32,226 nucleotides of DNA. Source: Cyanobacteria bacterium REEB67. GTDB lineage: Bacteria; Cyanobacteriota; Vampirovibrionia; Obscuribacterales; Obscuribacteraceae. The stretch spans positions 1 through 32,226 of the forward strand of contig JAGXAB010000071.1 of assembly GCA_018971775.1 (NCBI GenBank), given 5' to 3'. Within the stretch, counting starts at the first letter, position 1, and every line of letters begins with the position of its first letter. The translations under genes were made by a program, and so were the position numbers. The notes beneath the pieces are model-generated. The model searched no databases, was not told the origin of the DNA, and was given only the letters and a program-made list of their open reading frames with translations. Positions 23,301 to 29,314 of this stretch are shown piece by piece.

Positions 23301-24004
23301 ATGCTGGGGTCGAAAATATAGGTAGTCGAGCCGTTGACCCACTGCACCCACACGTGCTTGAGGTCCATGTAGTAGGTGGTGCCGTTCCAAGTAGGAGCGG
23401 TGACCACGGGGATGAATAGGTTGAAGGCATAATTCTGGGCGGACCAGATATCCTTCACCCCCCACCAGGCCTGGTACTGGGCCTCAGTTAAGCGGATTGT
23501 GCCCTGCACAATATTCGCGGTAAAGCCGGCCTGGCGCAATAGGTTAGCCAGAAGCAAGCTCTGGTCAAATGCATTGCCCATACCATCAAGAAGAGCGCCC
23601 AGAGCGCCTTTTTGGACTCCCCAGCCCGGTTCCCAGTCGCAGTTATTGTATACCCACTCATACATAAGCTGCGGCCCATTGCCGCTAACATTGAGGGCCC
23701 GAGCCAATTCCACAATGGATGCTGGCCCGGCAACAGTATTGCTGGCAAACTGAGGATGAATCGAGGACTGCGCTGAAGGCTGAATAGCCGTCTGAACCGG
23801 CCGGCGTTGGGTGTCAGTGACCTTCTTGGCACCATCGAGACTGAAACCAAGGTTCGCCTCGGTCGATGGATTGGCCGCAATAGTCTGGAGAACTGCCGGC
23901 GACGTAAAGCCCGGCTGCGGAGTAGTTGTCTGTGCGTTTCCGGCCGCCTGCGCCGGTGTTTGGCTTCCGGTCAGATTGGGGCTACTCGTGTTTTTTGTAG
24001 TCAT
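17390..24004 (-). CDS. Giant RHS/YD-repeat protein with transglutaminase-like N-terminal domain
   Basis: This 2204-residue protein has a polar, low-complexity N-terminus (1-80) with no clear signal peptide. A transglutaminase-like domain follows at about 85-240 (GNAFDQSLLLANLLRQAGF, HVWVQWVNG, FDPSMK): the His and Asp are present, but the usual catalytic Cys position holds Asp/Ala, so it is probably inactive. Three copies of a ~98-residue domain lie at about 244-341, 704-801 and 1374-1471. YD repeats fill about 960-2030, with the RHS core (YYFKRRYYSPALGRFLQPDP, NLYTYVGSSPLKFTDPMGL) at about 2030-2079. The last ~125 residues are Pro/Gly/Asp-rich, ending in APAG repeats, with no recognisable toxin and no downstream immunity gene. 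This suggests a structural or adhesin RHS rather than a polymorphic toxin. Confidence 0.92.
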   Translation of the reverse strand: MTTKNTSSPNLTGSQTPAQAAGNAQTTTPQPGFTSPAVLQTIAANPSTEANLGFSLDGAKKVTDTQRRPVQTAIQPSAQSSIHPQFASNTVAGPASIVELARALNVSGNGPQLMYEWVYNNCDWEPGWGVQKGALGALLDGMGNAFDQSLLLANLLRQAGFTANIVQGTIRLTEAQYQAWWGVKDIWSAQNYAFNLFIPVVTAPTWNGTTYYMDLKHVWVQWVNGSTTYIFDPSMKAYNRRTTFALGGTRTAGDVLSVSVHDAGLSGGVETVSYTVLSTDTLSTIAAALSNAINADSHLAAIGVTSFSSATPAQFTLASRSVNPTTYTSSTSGGATETLTLTTPVAGLGSILGYNASTFLSDAESGATIDGSGNFVQNMNRTNIRRDLKTLTSNLVNWINTNKPDAQVDDLIAGQSIVPASIPLLQTSLPYEMPGDVPTVWTGDVPAAFKPTLQVQFPNWSNPNVWDFTWSTTSDLLAGTRLTLFYNSLVPSLYLNGTAVATGLAQPSGSWTSIYITVTHPAYAASNYPLSAQQFYQTNFQWWQSNIYAGQSYLVGNAWGNLGRGQMDYHQTQVDANTAAGGSSASEPVLGEKLAVTFYRWAGQNSRVTDLVNRIKACRTVYSHQVGMIEYNNASTAFTGTDLGGVSGSSDNLNNDTTQTPPNDTAISMHGVALEAATLAQMTGNGPGTSTTTVIDSANRTAVVTIGGTVTVGNTLTITVHDAALSGGVKSDTYTVLTGDTLTSIATGITSLINGDSSLAAIGVTAVSSGAVILVKSLSANQTTYTSSTSGGATETITIAFEKIYLGTSGNWTTGANISPILVANGYNSTDMSNLYNWYLQYGDTVMIGDHPGNTVGSFWSGWGYWAFPSSGAFGIINGSFKGGKDNGDPNKKDKSKDDPGKYFAEPIGMFDGSYALDTADLDVGSGQFPYSVSFGRFYKSTAQYSSNTLGRGWTHTHDVTATVSSNGFFALGEQYAVPASATIAELFVATDILSDATRPLAKVATVSLADAWWIDQMYNNSVIIAYPSENQIFIKQPDGSYAAPINFPNKLTLSGGLYTLTTPQGMKTNFNSAGQISTIVCPQGVTVTYTYTSGLLTGISNGLGRSLTLSYTSGVLTSVSDGNGRSVSYTVDSNPNLTQFTDANGKAYTYSYDQPGRLTKFYNPAFPTTAFTTNTYDSLSRLKTQSNARGQVFNLYFAGSRTTTIDPLGNTVVWYMNKFGKMTRQIDPLGYKTDYVYDGLNRQIAATYPEGNQTLWSWDANTNPLTVTQVPKPGSGLSNVVDTFTYDPTWAKGKTYKDKRGNTTTNTYDPTFGNLLTVSRPAVNGQTPLITMKYNSRGQVLSRIDETGIQTQMTYDTSTEKMLSLVVNTNWTCTVGGTVTVGNVLTVTVHDAGLSGGLKSDSYTVVAGDTLAKIATGLANAINGDSSLAALGIVAYVNGAVLSLATSPGNTTTFTGSTSGGATETLTFVAGKNLTTSFGYDSVGNVNAVTDPNTNQVTFQFDVLRRKTQRTEPTPFSYLTKYGYDDNSNLTSLQRQATSTPTWQTYTWTYSASNKKLTLVDPAMNSSSWTYDGKDRLQTYTDNQSREWQYAYDAIDRVNQVTDPTNTVCDTRTFTNNGKLASIKDVRNNTTQYTWDGFDRPSKTIYADSTFEQNSSYDANGNVLTHLTRSGNSVVNTYDVLNRLSTKTPTGQPVITNTYDLAGRLLQASKPVVSGDPSSGALLFSFDSAGRFYQEAYPDGKTVTHVLDSNGNRTKTTWPDGYFVSRTFDQMNRLANIKLNGSSTNAVVFSYNQLSQRTQLTYSNGATIVYTPQLNEDITSIAHNFVGSAVTFTYGFNLVHEPNSVNVSDSTYMWHPAGAASTTYGTADNVNKYPTVGGNTYSYDGNKNLTGDGTWTYTFDTENQLLTASKTGTSVSMVYDPVQRQSQKTVGSAKNRYIYSGWQRIADYDGVANTLQNRYVYGSKMDEPLITVSSGGTLTFLHADIVGSIVATSDNTGAETNKNLYSTFGEITTLAGTTFGFTAQRYDSELSLYYFKRRYYSPALGRFLQPDPAGYAGPEDFNLYTYVGSSPLKFTDPMGLVTTTPGDPNDTTNVPARIVPWGEGTDPGDMEEVPRRVVITDGTQYGPNPWPDGTMFPTYDGSNGSRPNPDDILIPTVVDTGSTDANGNPDDRGKYWALPGGGTAPYSAAPAGAAPAGGAPAGY
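19590..19885 (-). repeat. Inserted domain, copy 3 (RHS protein)
   Basis: This third copy interrupts the YD-repeat region: GGTVTVGNVLTVTVHDAGLS, YTVVAGDTLAKIA, INGDSSLAALGI and TFTGSTSGGATETLTF. The YD-repeat pattern resumes on both sides (MTYDTSTEKMLSL before, FGYDSVGNVNAV after), which shows that it is an insertion. Confidence 0.8.
21601..21895 (-). repeat. Inserted domain, copy 2 (RHS protein)
   Basis: This second copy has the same landmarks: GGTVTVGNTLTITVHDAALS, YTVLTGDTLTSIA, INGDSSLAAIGV and TYTSSTSGGATETITI. DNA identity with the other copies is clear but imperfect, so the duplication is not recent. Confidence 0.8.
22981..23275 (-). repeat. Inserted domain, copy 1 (RHS protein)
   Basis: This is the first of three ~295-bp segments encoding the same ~98-residue domain. 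The pattern is GGTxTxGDxLSVSVHDAGLSG, then a YTVLSTDTLSTIA helix start, INADSHLAAIGV and a final TYTSSTSGGATETLTL. It directly follows the transglutaminase-like domain. Confidence 0.8.
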
Positions 24005-24037
24005 TTCGCTTTGTTACCTTTTAGGTTGCGTCCAAAT

Positions 24038-24063
24038 AAGGCTGACAGTCATTTGTCAGCCTT
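24038..24063 (-). other. Hairpin in the leader of the RHS gene
   Basis: A 10-bp perfect stem AAGGCTGACA (24038-24047) with TGTCAGCCTT (24054-24063) can be extended by GTCC/GGAC with a small bulge. It lies about 35 bp before the RHS start, between it and the mini-YD gene. With few T's after it, it is more likely a leader structure or attenuator than a full terminator. Confidence 0.5.
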
Positions 24064-24136
24064 TGGACCTTGAATTTGTCATGTGTTTGCTTTAGCTTTG
24101 TGCTAAAATTGGGGTAGTTTGGTGGCGCTAGGCACA

Positions 24137-24268
24137 TTAAGTGCTAACAACCGAAGTCCTGTTCCCCTGAGCATCGTAGGTATACGTGATCGTTTTCCCC
24201 GAGGCGTAGGTGATGATGTGAATTCGGCCAAGACTGTCATAAGTCACGGTGAAGCTGTCTGATGCCAT
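24137..24268 (-). CDS. 43-residue single-YD-repeat mini-protein
   Basis: This tiny gene starts at ATG 24268, with AGGAA seven bases upstream. The product is essentially one or two YD-repeat strands: FTVTYDSLGRIHIITY and TITYTYDAQGNRTSV. The in-frame ATG at 24379 lacks a ribosome binding site and would add a non-RHS-like segment. It precedes the giant RHS gene on the same strand, separated by the hairpin at 24038-24063. It may be a decayed fragment of a duplicated RHS gene, but it has intact start, ribosome site and stop. Function is unknown. Confidence 0.6.
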   Translation of the reverse strand: MASDSFTVTYDSLGRIHIITYASGKTITYTYDAQGNRTSVVST

Positions 24269-24578
24269 TTTGAAGTTCCTTGTTTGAAGTTGATTGGGGT
24301 TGGTTTGGCGCCTGGACGAGAGCGCCGGTTGGTTGATGGGAGCGTCCTTCAATTTCTGATTGTTTGCATGCGTCGACAAGGCGGCTAGCTATAAGCCAAG
24401 CAACCAGCGCCGCGCTGCAAGGTATCTGATCATTTGGAAACTCGTAGTTCTTTGCCCTCAAATGACCAGATGATTACAGCGCGAAACGCATCCGACGCGG
24501 TACATCTTTGCTATACAATCGGCGCCCCCAGCGGATCTTCTGCCACTCGCCTGGGACGACACCATGCCTGCTCACCAA
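24269..24578. other. Gene-free interval with a large inverted repeat
   Basis: About 310 bp without a supported gene. It contains an imperfect 13-bp inverted repeat, ATCTGATCATTTG (24424-24436) and CAAATGACCAGAT (24459-24471), with one mismatch and a 22-base loop. It lies upstream of the mini-YD/RHS genes and downstream of a membrane-protein gene, so it may serve as terminator or operator. Confidence 0.4.
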
Positions 24579-25127
24579 CTACTTCTTAGGCGGTTCGCTA
24601 CTGCCCTTGATACCACTATCATTCGGTAAGGTGGGATTAGTATTGCCGCTGTCACCGCCTTGTCCGCTATCCGGGCCTTTCACAAAGATCCGTTCCATGA
24701 CTGGAATGGTCATAGTGACAAACACGAGCAGAATTGAGCCATAAACCGGTTGGTACCAGGAAACAGCGCCGAACGGGCCAGCGGTACCAAGAGCAAAAAC
24801 CCAAACCGCAAAGGCGACGCATGCGGTGGTGCAATAAAAGATCTTGGTCGTCGAAAGGCCGGCAGGCACAGTCTTTAGATAACTTACATAAAAAGGAGTC
24901 AGCAATAAAAGGCCGCCAAATACGGCCCACGAAAGCCAGTGCGGTGTAGTGCTCCCAGCCTGAGCCAAAACGCCCGAAAGGGCTGCCCATCCGGCGATAA
25001 TATCGGCGGGGATATAATTGATCAATTTCTGCAAATAACTGTCGGTCGGGCTTGAATTTGGCGGTGCGTCTTGCGACTTCAGACGCCTTCTCAGCCTGCC
25101 AGCTAATGCTCTTAGGCGATTGTTCAT
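24579..25127 (-). CDS. Four-helix membrane protein of unknown function
   Basis: This 182-residue protein starts at ATG 25127, with GAGGA five bases upstream; an open frame to 25250 runs into the lipoprotein gene and is not used. After a basic N-terminus, hydrophobic helices lie at about 38-57, 63-85, 93-115 and 123-145, followed by a Gly/Pro/Ser-rich polar tail. Phrases such as YIPADIIAGWAAL and VWVFALGTAGPFG resemble a widespread uncharacterised membrane family. It follows the lipoprotein gene by about 80 bp on the same strand. Confidence 0.75.
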   Translation of the reverse strand: MNNRLRALAGRLRRRLKSQDAPPNSSPTDSYLQKLINYIPADIIAGWAALSGVLAQAGSTTPHWLSWAVFGGLLLLTPFYVSYLKTVPAGLSTTKIFYCTTACVAFAVWVFALGTAGPFGAVSWYQPVYGSILLVFVTMTIPVMERIFVKGPDSGQGGDSGNTNPTLPNDSGIKGSSEPPKK

Positions 25128-25209
25128 ACAATCCTCATTTGGTTTGAAGCCGAAAAAACTGGCTGCCGCTGGATTATGCTGGCAGCAGCCATTTGTAATT
25201 GTTATCGTG

Positions 25210-25857
25210 TCAGGGCTTTTTGCCTGATGCCTTCGGCACGGGTCCGGCACCCGGAACAGTGTTCACGATTCCGCCGGCATTTTCAGAAGCACCACTGTTT
25301 TCAGAGCCCTGGACCGCAGGATAGCCGTTGACGAGTTGGTCCCACATTTTTCTAACTTTTGGATCTTGCAAAGCTTGGGCAGTTTTCGACTGATTCTTGG
25401 CAAGATCAGATTCGGCCATCTTCAGCGCAGTTTGCATCGCCATGGTGTACAGCTGCATAATCTGATCACTGTTAAGATTCTGATTCAGAGCCTGTTCGCA
25501 CGTTCTATATAAAACTTCGCGCAAAAATACAACAGTCTGCGTGCGCTGTGTGAGCTCGATTACAGCGGTTTGGAACTGCACTTGAGTCTCTGCATCGACC
25601 TGTGGATTTTGCAGTTGCACCTGGGCAGTCAGTTGGGCGACGGTCTGAAGCATGGCGTCTGGTGACGGTTCAGCGCATACCTGCCATCCTTTGCCGTCAG
25701 GGCGCGGTAGTACCGTAATACCCCTGGCAGATGCATCTGTTGAAATCCAGTAGGGTTGCCCTGGCTGGAGCTGATTGACGGAAATTGCCGGGCGGGTTGC
25801 ACATCCAGCCAGGGCCAAAGCGGTGGCTAATGCTGCCACCACTGTTAACTTCTTCAT
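25210..25857 (-). CDS. Lipoprotein of unknown function
   Basis: This 215-residue protein has a type II signal peptide with lipobox LAGC (Cys at about 19). The mature part contains VCAEPSPDAMLQTVAQ, an all-helical middle (about 80-160) with VVFLREVLYRTCEQALNQ, and a Gly/Pro-rich end. The CAEPSPDA and FLREVLYRTCE phrases occur, as I recall, in small envelope lipoproteins of diverse bacteria; not searched. AAAGGT lies eight bases before the ATG at 25857. It is probably cotranscribed with the membrane protein downstream. Confidence 0.8.
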   Translation of the reverse strand: MKKLTVVAALATALALAGCATRPAISVNQLQPGQPYWISTDASARGITVLPRPDGKGWQVCAEPSPDAMLQTVAQLTAQVQLQNPQVDAETQVQFQTAVIELTQRTQTVVFLREVLYRTCEQALNQNLNSDQIMQLYTMAMQTALKMAESDLAKNQSKTAQALQDPKVRKMWDQLVNGYPAVQGSENSGASENAGGIVNTVPGAGPVPKASGKKP

Positions 25858-26075
25858 TTAGATTACCTTTTGATTGATGTGGAGTGTGATCTGCGCCACC
25901 TCTATGAAGGCTCTCAAACTGGCGCAAGGATCTTCTTAGTTGCATTCAAGGCACGAACAATCCTATTCAAGGAGTATCACCACACCGCTTGACATTGATT
26001 ATTTTACGTTCAGTAAGTGTCTCAGTCGGTTCAATCAGTTCTTGTACAGCTCGCGCTGCTTGCGTTAGCAGGTTT

Positions 26076-26303
26076 TTATAGATCGAGCGCATCTGTCACC
26101 CGAAGGGGTGATTGACTATTGGCTTTCTTGCCGGTCTGGATAATAATTAGGTGAAACTGCGCCCCGGAAATAGATTGTGTGACTGAAGAACCGCAGCCTA
26201 TGAATTCCAGGGCGTGGTTTTCAATTTTGCAAGTGCCAATGTGTCCCTTTATTGCAGCGCCCCAAATGCTTTCACTCACGGTTGTTTGCGGCAACGCGCC
26301 CAC
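26076..26303 (-). CDS. Doubtful small ORF or gene fragment
   Basis: A 75-codon frame from GTG 26303 has protein-like composition (GCGSSVTQSISGAQFHLIII). The frame stays open and protein-like for 20 more codons upstream without any start codon. GGAGG lies some 14 bases before the GTG. It may be a real small gene or the tail of a decayed one. No family is recognised. Confidence 0.3.
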   Translation of the reverse strand: MGALPQTTVSESIWGAAIKGHIGTCKIENHALEFIGCGSSVTQSISGAQFHLIIIQTGKKANSQSPLRVTDALDL

Positions 26304-26708
26304 AAGAAGATCACTGTGCCTCCATGCAGAAAATGGGCTTACACGGCCTTCCTGAAAAGTTGCTCAAATTGGCAGTAACCACCGCTAACCAAAAATAAAA
26401 ATTGGGGAGCCGGTGTTCATCAGAATCGGCACAAACAGAAGTTTTTTGGCCGAATTGAAATTATTAATACTGTTAGCGCTAGCTCGCGGCCAAGACCTTG
26501 GCTCTGTCTAATTTTCCAGACTCACACTCAATAATTCGGACAAGATTTCTGCGCTTGGCATTGTGTTTATGCCTATAGTGCTAGCTTGCAGCATTGGCTT
26601 ACTAGGCCAGTCTTCAAATGTTATAGATTAATAAATGCAACCAAATTGCAACCCGCTTGATCGATCCGCCTCTCATTAACAGGCTCGCCAAGCGCACTTG
26701 CAACACTC
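26304..26708. other. Interval without a supported gene
   Basis: About 400 bp containing no convincing ORF, repeat or RNA. The base composition is somewhat AT-richer than in the genes around it. I see nothing further in it. Confidence 0.4.
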
Positions 26709-27521
26709 TCAACGCAACAGATCGTCTTCCTTCATTTTGTCCTTTATCTGTCTCAGCTTTTCGATGAGCCTCTTGGGCTGGGGCTGCTTAGATTCTGGCC
26801 CCTTGGGCAGCTCTTCCCGCACGGGCACTTTTTCCTTTGCAAACACGGCTTCTGTCTTCTCCAATGCTTCCTTAACCCGCTCTGGCTGTTGCTTGGTACG
26901 GCTTAGATAATCAGACCAAGCATTGTCATATTTCTCATTGCTAGCATCCGCATCTTCCAAAAATTGCCTTTGTTGTTCAATTGAAAGCTTCTCAACATCG
27001 ACGTTTCGCCATTTCTCAAACAGCTCGTGATTGCCATCTTTTTTGGCCTCTTCCATTTCTTTGACTGGCAGATAGTATTCAACAAGCTGGCCATTAGGCA
27101 TTTTCAGATCAAAGGCTGCAATTCTCCAGCCCCAGAAGCCTGGCGCAAGCACCTTATCAGTATCAGTCTTTATTACCTCAAACCCAGTTTCTTTGAGGTC
27201 CTGGGCAATTTTAGGCAAATCCTCGATGTTATTTACGACGGTCTTAAAGCGAAATGAATCTCTGATGTGTTCCACATCGTGCCATGGCTTCAGGTTCCTG
27301 ATTGTTTGGCGGCTTGCTTTCTCCGCTATTTTCCGGGCTTCTTTGTGGCTAGTTTTCGACGCGGTGCCATATTTCTGGTCTATGCGTTCCAGGAATTCTT
27401 TTACCTTTGGTTCGTTCTCTTCAGAGAGCTTTTGGAGCTGACGTATTCTCTCGTCGACACCTGCGCCACGGTCAACAGGATTGACTATTTGCTCATCTTC
27501 CAGGTCAATCAGTTTCCCCAA
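26709..27521 (-). CDS. RelA/SpoT-like nucleotidyltransferase-fold protein
   Basis: About 270 residues from TTG 27521, which has AGGTGG six bases upstream; the frame is open further, to 27620, but that part overlaps the divergent promoter. Residues about 55-180 follow the RelA/SpoT synthetase-like pattern: a basic helix, then HIRDSFRFKTVVNNIEDLP, a GWRIAAFDLKMPNGQLVEYY strand pair with the acidic residue at the ExQ position, then AKKDGNHELFEKWRN. The C-terminal ~100 residues are charged, helical and Pro-rich. The family includes alarmone synthetases and small toxins (toxSAS). Catalytic competence cannot be judged from the sequence. It is divergent from the gene at 27603. Confidence 0.62.
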   Translation of the reverse strand: MGKLIDLEDEQIVNPVDRGAGVDERIRQLQKLSEENEPKVKEFLERIDQKYGTASKTSHKEARKIAEKASRQTIRNLKPWHDVEHIRDSFRFKTVVNNIEDLPKIAQDLKETGFEVIKTDTDKVLAPGFWGWRIAAFDLKMPNGQLVEYYLPVKEMEEAKKDGNHELFEKWRNVDVEKLSIEQQRQFLEDADASNEKYDNAWSDYLSRTKQQPERVKEALEKTEAVFAKEKVPVREELPKGPESKQPQPKRLIEKLRQIKDKMKEDDLLR

Positions 27522-27547
27522 ATCGCGCCACCTGCCTAAGTTCACGG

Positions 27548-27576
27548 TTGCAAAGACACTTAAATTATGCCATAAT
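27548..27576 (+). promoter_or_regulatory. Predicted promoter for the gene at 27603
   Basis: TTGCAA (27548-27553), a 17-bp spacer and CATAAT (27571-27576) precede the short leader and AGGAG ribosome site of the gene at 27603. It overlaps the 5' region of the divergent RelA/SpoT-like gene. Confidence 0.45.
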
Positions 27577-27602
27577 AGGATAGCAGGACAGGAGTGCCAC
27601 AT

Positions 27603-27818
27603 ATGGCTTATCGGGTGCACAAATCAGACAGCGGAAATATCATTGTTCGCTCAAAAGAAGATAATTTCACTGCTTGCTACAAAGACGGCAAATGGACTGA
27701 TCGAATTGTCTTCAATGGCGACGAGCTGGAAGACATGCTCAAGGTCAACGATCCCGAAGAAGCCGAAAAGTTTTTCAACATCGCCAAGAAAGCACTCCAG
27801 AATAAGGTGGTAGCCTGA
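27603..27818 (+). CDS. Small hypothetical protein (71 residues)
   Basis: Starts at ATG 27603, with AGGAG eight bases upstream. An in-frame GTG at 27594 lies within that ribosome site. The product is strand-rich at first (MAYRVHKSDSGNIIVRS, FTACYKDGKWTDRIVF) and helical at the end (DPEEAEKFFNIAKKAL). No known family. It is followed after 11 bp by another small gene in the same direction. Its divergence from the RelA/SpoT-like gene makes it a possible partner, without direct evidence. Confidence 0.68.
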   Translation: MAYRVHKSDSGNIIVRSKEDNFTACYKDGKWTDRIVFNGDELEDMLKVNDPEEAEKFFNIAKKALQNKVVA

Positions 27819-27829
27819 GCATAGCAACT

Positions 27830-28147
27830 GTGAAGAACCAAATTTTCACAGTTTTCATCGACGACAACTTTCACTACATGGACGTGGACGAACGCTCTGT
27901 TGCTGGCGAATGGGGCTCTTACCTAGACGCGGTCAATGCCTGCAAGGCTATTGTTGAGGACTCTCTCAAATCAGCCCTCCAGGAAAAGGGCCCGATGACT
28001 GCCGATCAGCTCTACAGCCACTACACAGACTTTGGCGACGATCCTTTTGTCAGTCCGGTGCCATCCGGCGAAACCAGATTTTCGGCTTGGACCTATGCCA
28101 AAGAGCGCTGTCAGGCCTTATGCGATTCTATGAAAGAGGACAAATAG
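27830..28147 (+). CDS. Conserved small protein (FTVFIDDNFHYMD family)
   Basis: This 105-residue protein uses GTG 27830. It opens with FTVFIDDNFHYMDVDERSVA, then AVNACKAIVEDSL, YTDFGDDPFV and FSAWTYAKERCQALCDS. This layout matches a widely distributed uncharacterised bacterial family that I recall from chromosomes and plasmids. It has no signal peptide or membrane segment and is likely cytosolic. It probably shares a transcript with the gene 11 bp upstream and is closed by the hairpin at 28153-28176. Confidence 0.78.
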   Translation: MKNQIFTVFIDDNFHYMDVDERSVAGEWGSYLDAVNACKAIVEDSLKSALQEKGPMTADQLYSHYTDFGDDPFVSPVPSGETRFSAWTYAKERCQALCDSMKEDK

Positions 28148-28152
28148 GGTAA

Positions 28153-28176
28153 AAGGCGGCCCGCTTGGACCGCCTT
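28153..28176. terminator. Bidirectional terminator between convergent genes
   Basis: The stem AAGGCGG/CCGCCTT has further CC/GG pairing inside. It is flanked by TTCTCT on the plus side and by TTTTACCC on the minus strand. It separates the converging genes at 28147 and 28186. Confidence 0.7.
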
Positions 28177-28185
28177 CTCTGACAA

Positions 28186-28629
28186 TCACTCTGTTATCCC
28201 ATCCAGCCGGAAGTAGGTCCCGTTCAGGTAGATTAGCCTGCTGTCTTCCATTTCGCTGTCCGCATATTCATTGGCGCCCATTCGAAACGCTGTTGGATCA
28301 ACTGATTCCAGCACCGTGGCCGGGCTATACTCCAGATCACCAAACCTTACCGGCTCATAGATTTCATCGAGCAGGTCGCGGTAAAGCTCCTCTATATCTA
28401 CCTTTTCGCCTTCGGTTTCAACTATATGCTCCATCACCCATTCATAGCCCCACTCAACTCCGACCCCTTCGACCTCACGCATGAGGTCGTCACTGCCGCA
28501 TTTCGGGCAGAAGTACTCACCGCTTTCATTCGCTTCGACGGTGATGTAATCGGAATAGCAGAACGGCCTTGACTCATCGTGCGCCCGCTCCTTGAGCGCT
28601 TCCTTGATCTTTTCTGTTGCTTCTAGCAT
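28186..28629 (-). CDS. Conserved plasmid-type protein with a Cys pair
   Basis: This 147-residue protein starts at ATG 28629, with GGAGG eight bases upstream; the open frame further upstream lacks such a site. It carries one CPKC knuckle (YFCPKCGSDDLMRE, about 44-57), a conserved-looking VEWGYEWVMEHI segment, and an acidic C-terminal part (SPATVLESVDPTAFRMGANE). It is a negatively charged cytosolic protein. From memory it resembles conserved proteins of conjugative or mobilizable plasmids; no function is assigned. Confidence 0.72.
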   Translation of the reverse strand: MLEATEKIKEALKERAHDESRPFCYSDYITVEANESGEYFCPKCGSDDLMREVEGVGVEWGYEWVMEHIVETEGEKVDIEELYRDLLDEIYEPVRFGDLEYSPATVLESVDPTAFRMGANEYADSEMEDSRLIYLNGTYFRLDGITE

Positions 28630-28706
28630 TTGCGTGTCCTCCATTTGAAGAAGGGCGCAGCCCGCACCCCCATGCCGGACATGCGTAAAAACGAAAGGCC
28701 TGGGTC

Positions 28707-28750
28707 CCTTTGGCAAGATTGCCTAAAGGCACCAAAGGCTTGGTCTTGCC
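28707..28750 (+). other. Mutually exclusive hairpins upstream of the HU gene
   Basis: CCTTTGG (28707-28713) can pair with CCAAAGG (28732-28738), enclosing TGCC-TAAA-GGCA. Alternatively GGCAAGA (28712-28718) can pair with TCTTGCC (28744-28750). The two stems share bases. The surrounding 285-bp interval (28630-28914) holds no gene that I can support. Confidence 0.35.
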
Positions 28751-28914
28751 ACAAGGCTGGCCTGAGTTACGCTACCTGCGGGCATGGAAAAGGAAGGGCT
28801 AAGCCTACCGCCAAAATGGATCTGGATTTGCTGCGGCTTGCCTTAATTGTTCTCCCCAGTGCTTCTGCTAAGGTTGATCGATGTGGTTCTAAATCCCGGA
28901 AAGTGAGGTCCACC

Positions 28915-29199
28915 TTGAACAAACAAGAATTGGTCGATGTAGTCTCGGCTGATGCCGGCATGACGAAGAAACAGGTAGAGACGGTAATTAACTTGGTGAT
29001 GGACACCGTCGTCAAGCATGTCGCTCGGGGCGAAAAGATCACCCTGGTCGGATTTGGGACATTTGAAGCCAGGCAACGCGCAGCCCGGACAGGGCGAAAT
29101 CCAAAAACCCTGGAGTCCATCGAAATACCCGCTAAGCGAGTAGCAAGCTTTAAGCCGGGCAAAGAATTCGCTCAAGCCGTGAACAAGAAAATACGATAG
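28915..29199 (+). CDS. HU-family histone-like DNA-binding protein
   Basis: This 94-residue protein starts at TTG 28915, with GAGGT five bases upstream; the longer frame upstream is not protein-like. It has the complete HU/IHF fold: a helical dimer half (NKQELVDVVSADAGMTKKQV), then VGFGTFEARQRAARTGRNPK, the beta-arm region, IPAKRVASFKPGKEFAQAVN, and a basic end. HU bends DNA and supports replication, recombination and relaxosome assembly. A plasmid-borne copy could serve the iteron origin or the recombinase. Confidence 0.95.
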   Translation: MNKQELVDVVSADAGMTKKQVETVINLVMDTVVKHVARGEKITLVGFGTFEARQRAARTGRNPKTLESIEIPAKRVASFKPGKEFAQAVNKKIR

Positions 29200-29314
29200 T
29201 GCCTACCGTCGATTTTTTTGATATAAGTTCCAGTGCTATTTGTCGCAAAGGTTGCAGAATTATTCTTCACTCTGCTATCGAACCAGGAGTGCCATTTAAT
29301 TCTGATCAACCAAG

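Noticed and set aside
28630..28914. N-terminal extension of the HU protein
   Set aside because: The added 95 residues have no HU-like or other protein pattern, and a ribosome site sits exactly before TTG 28915.
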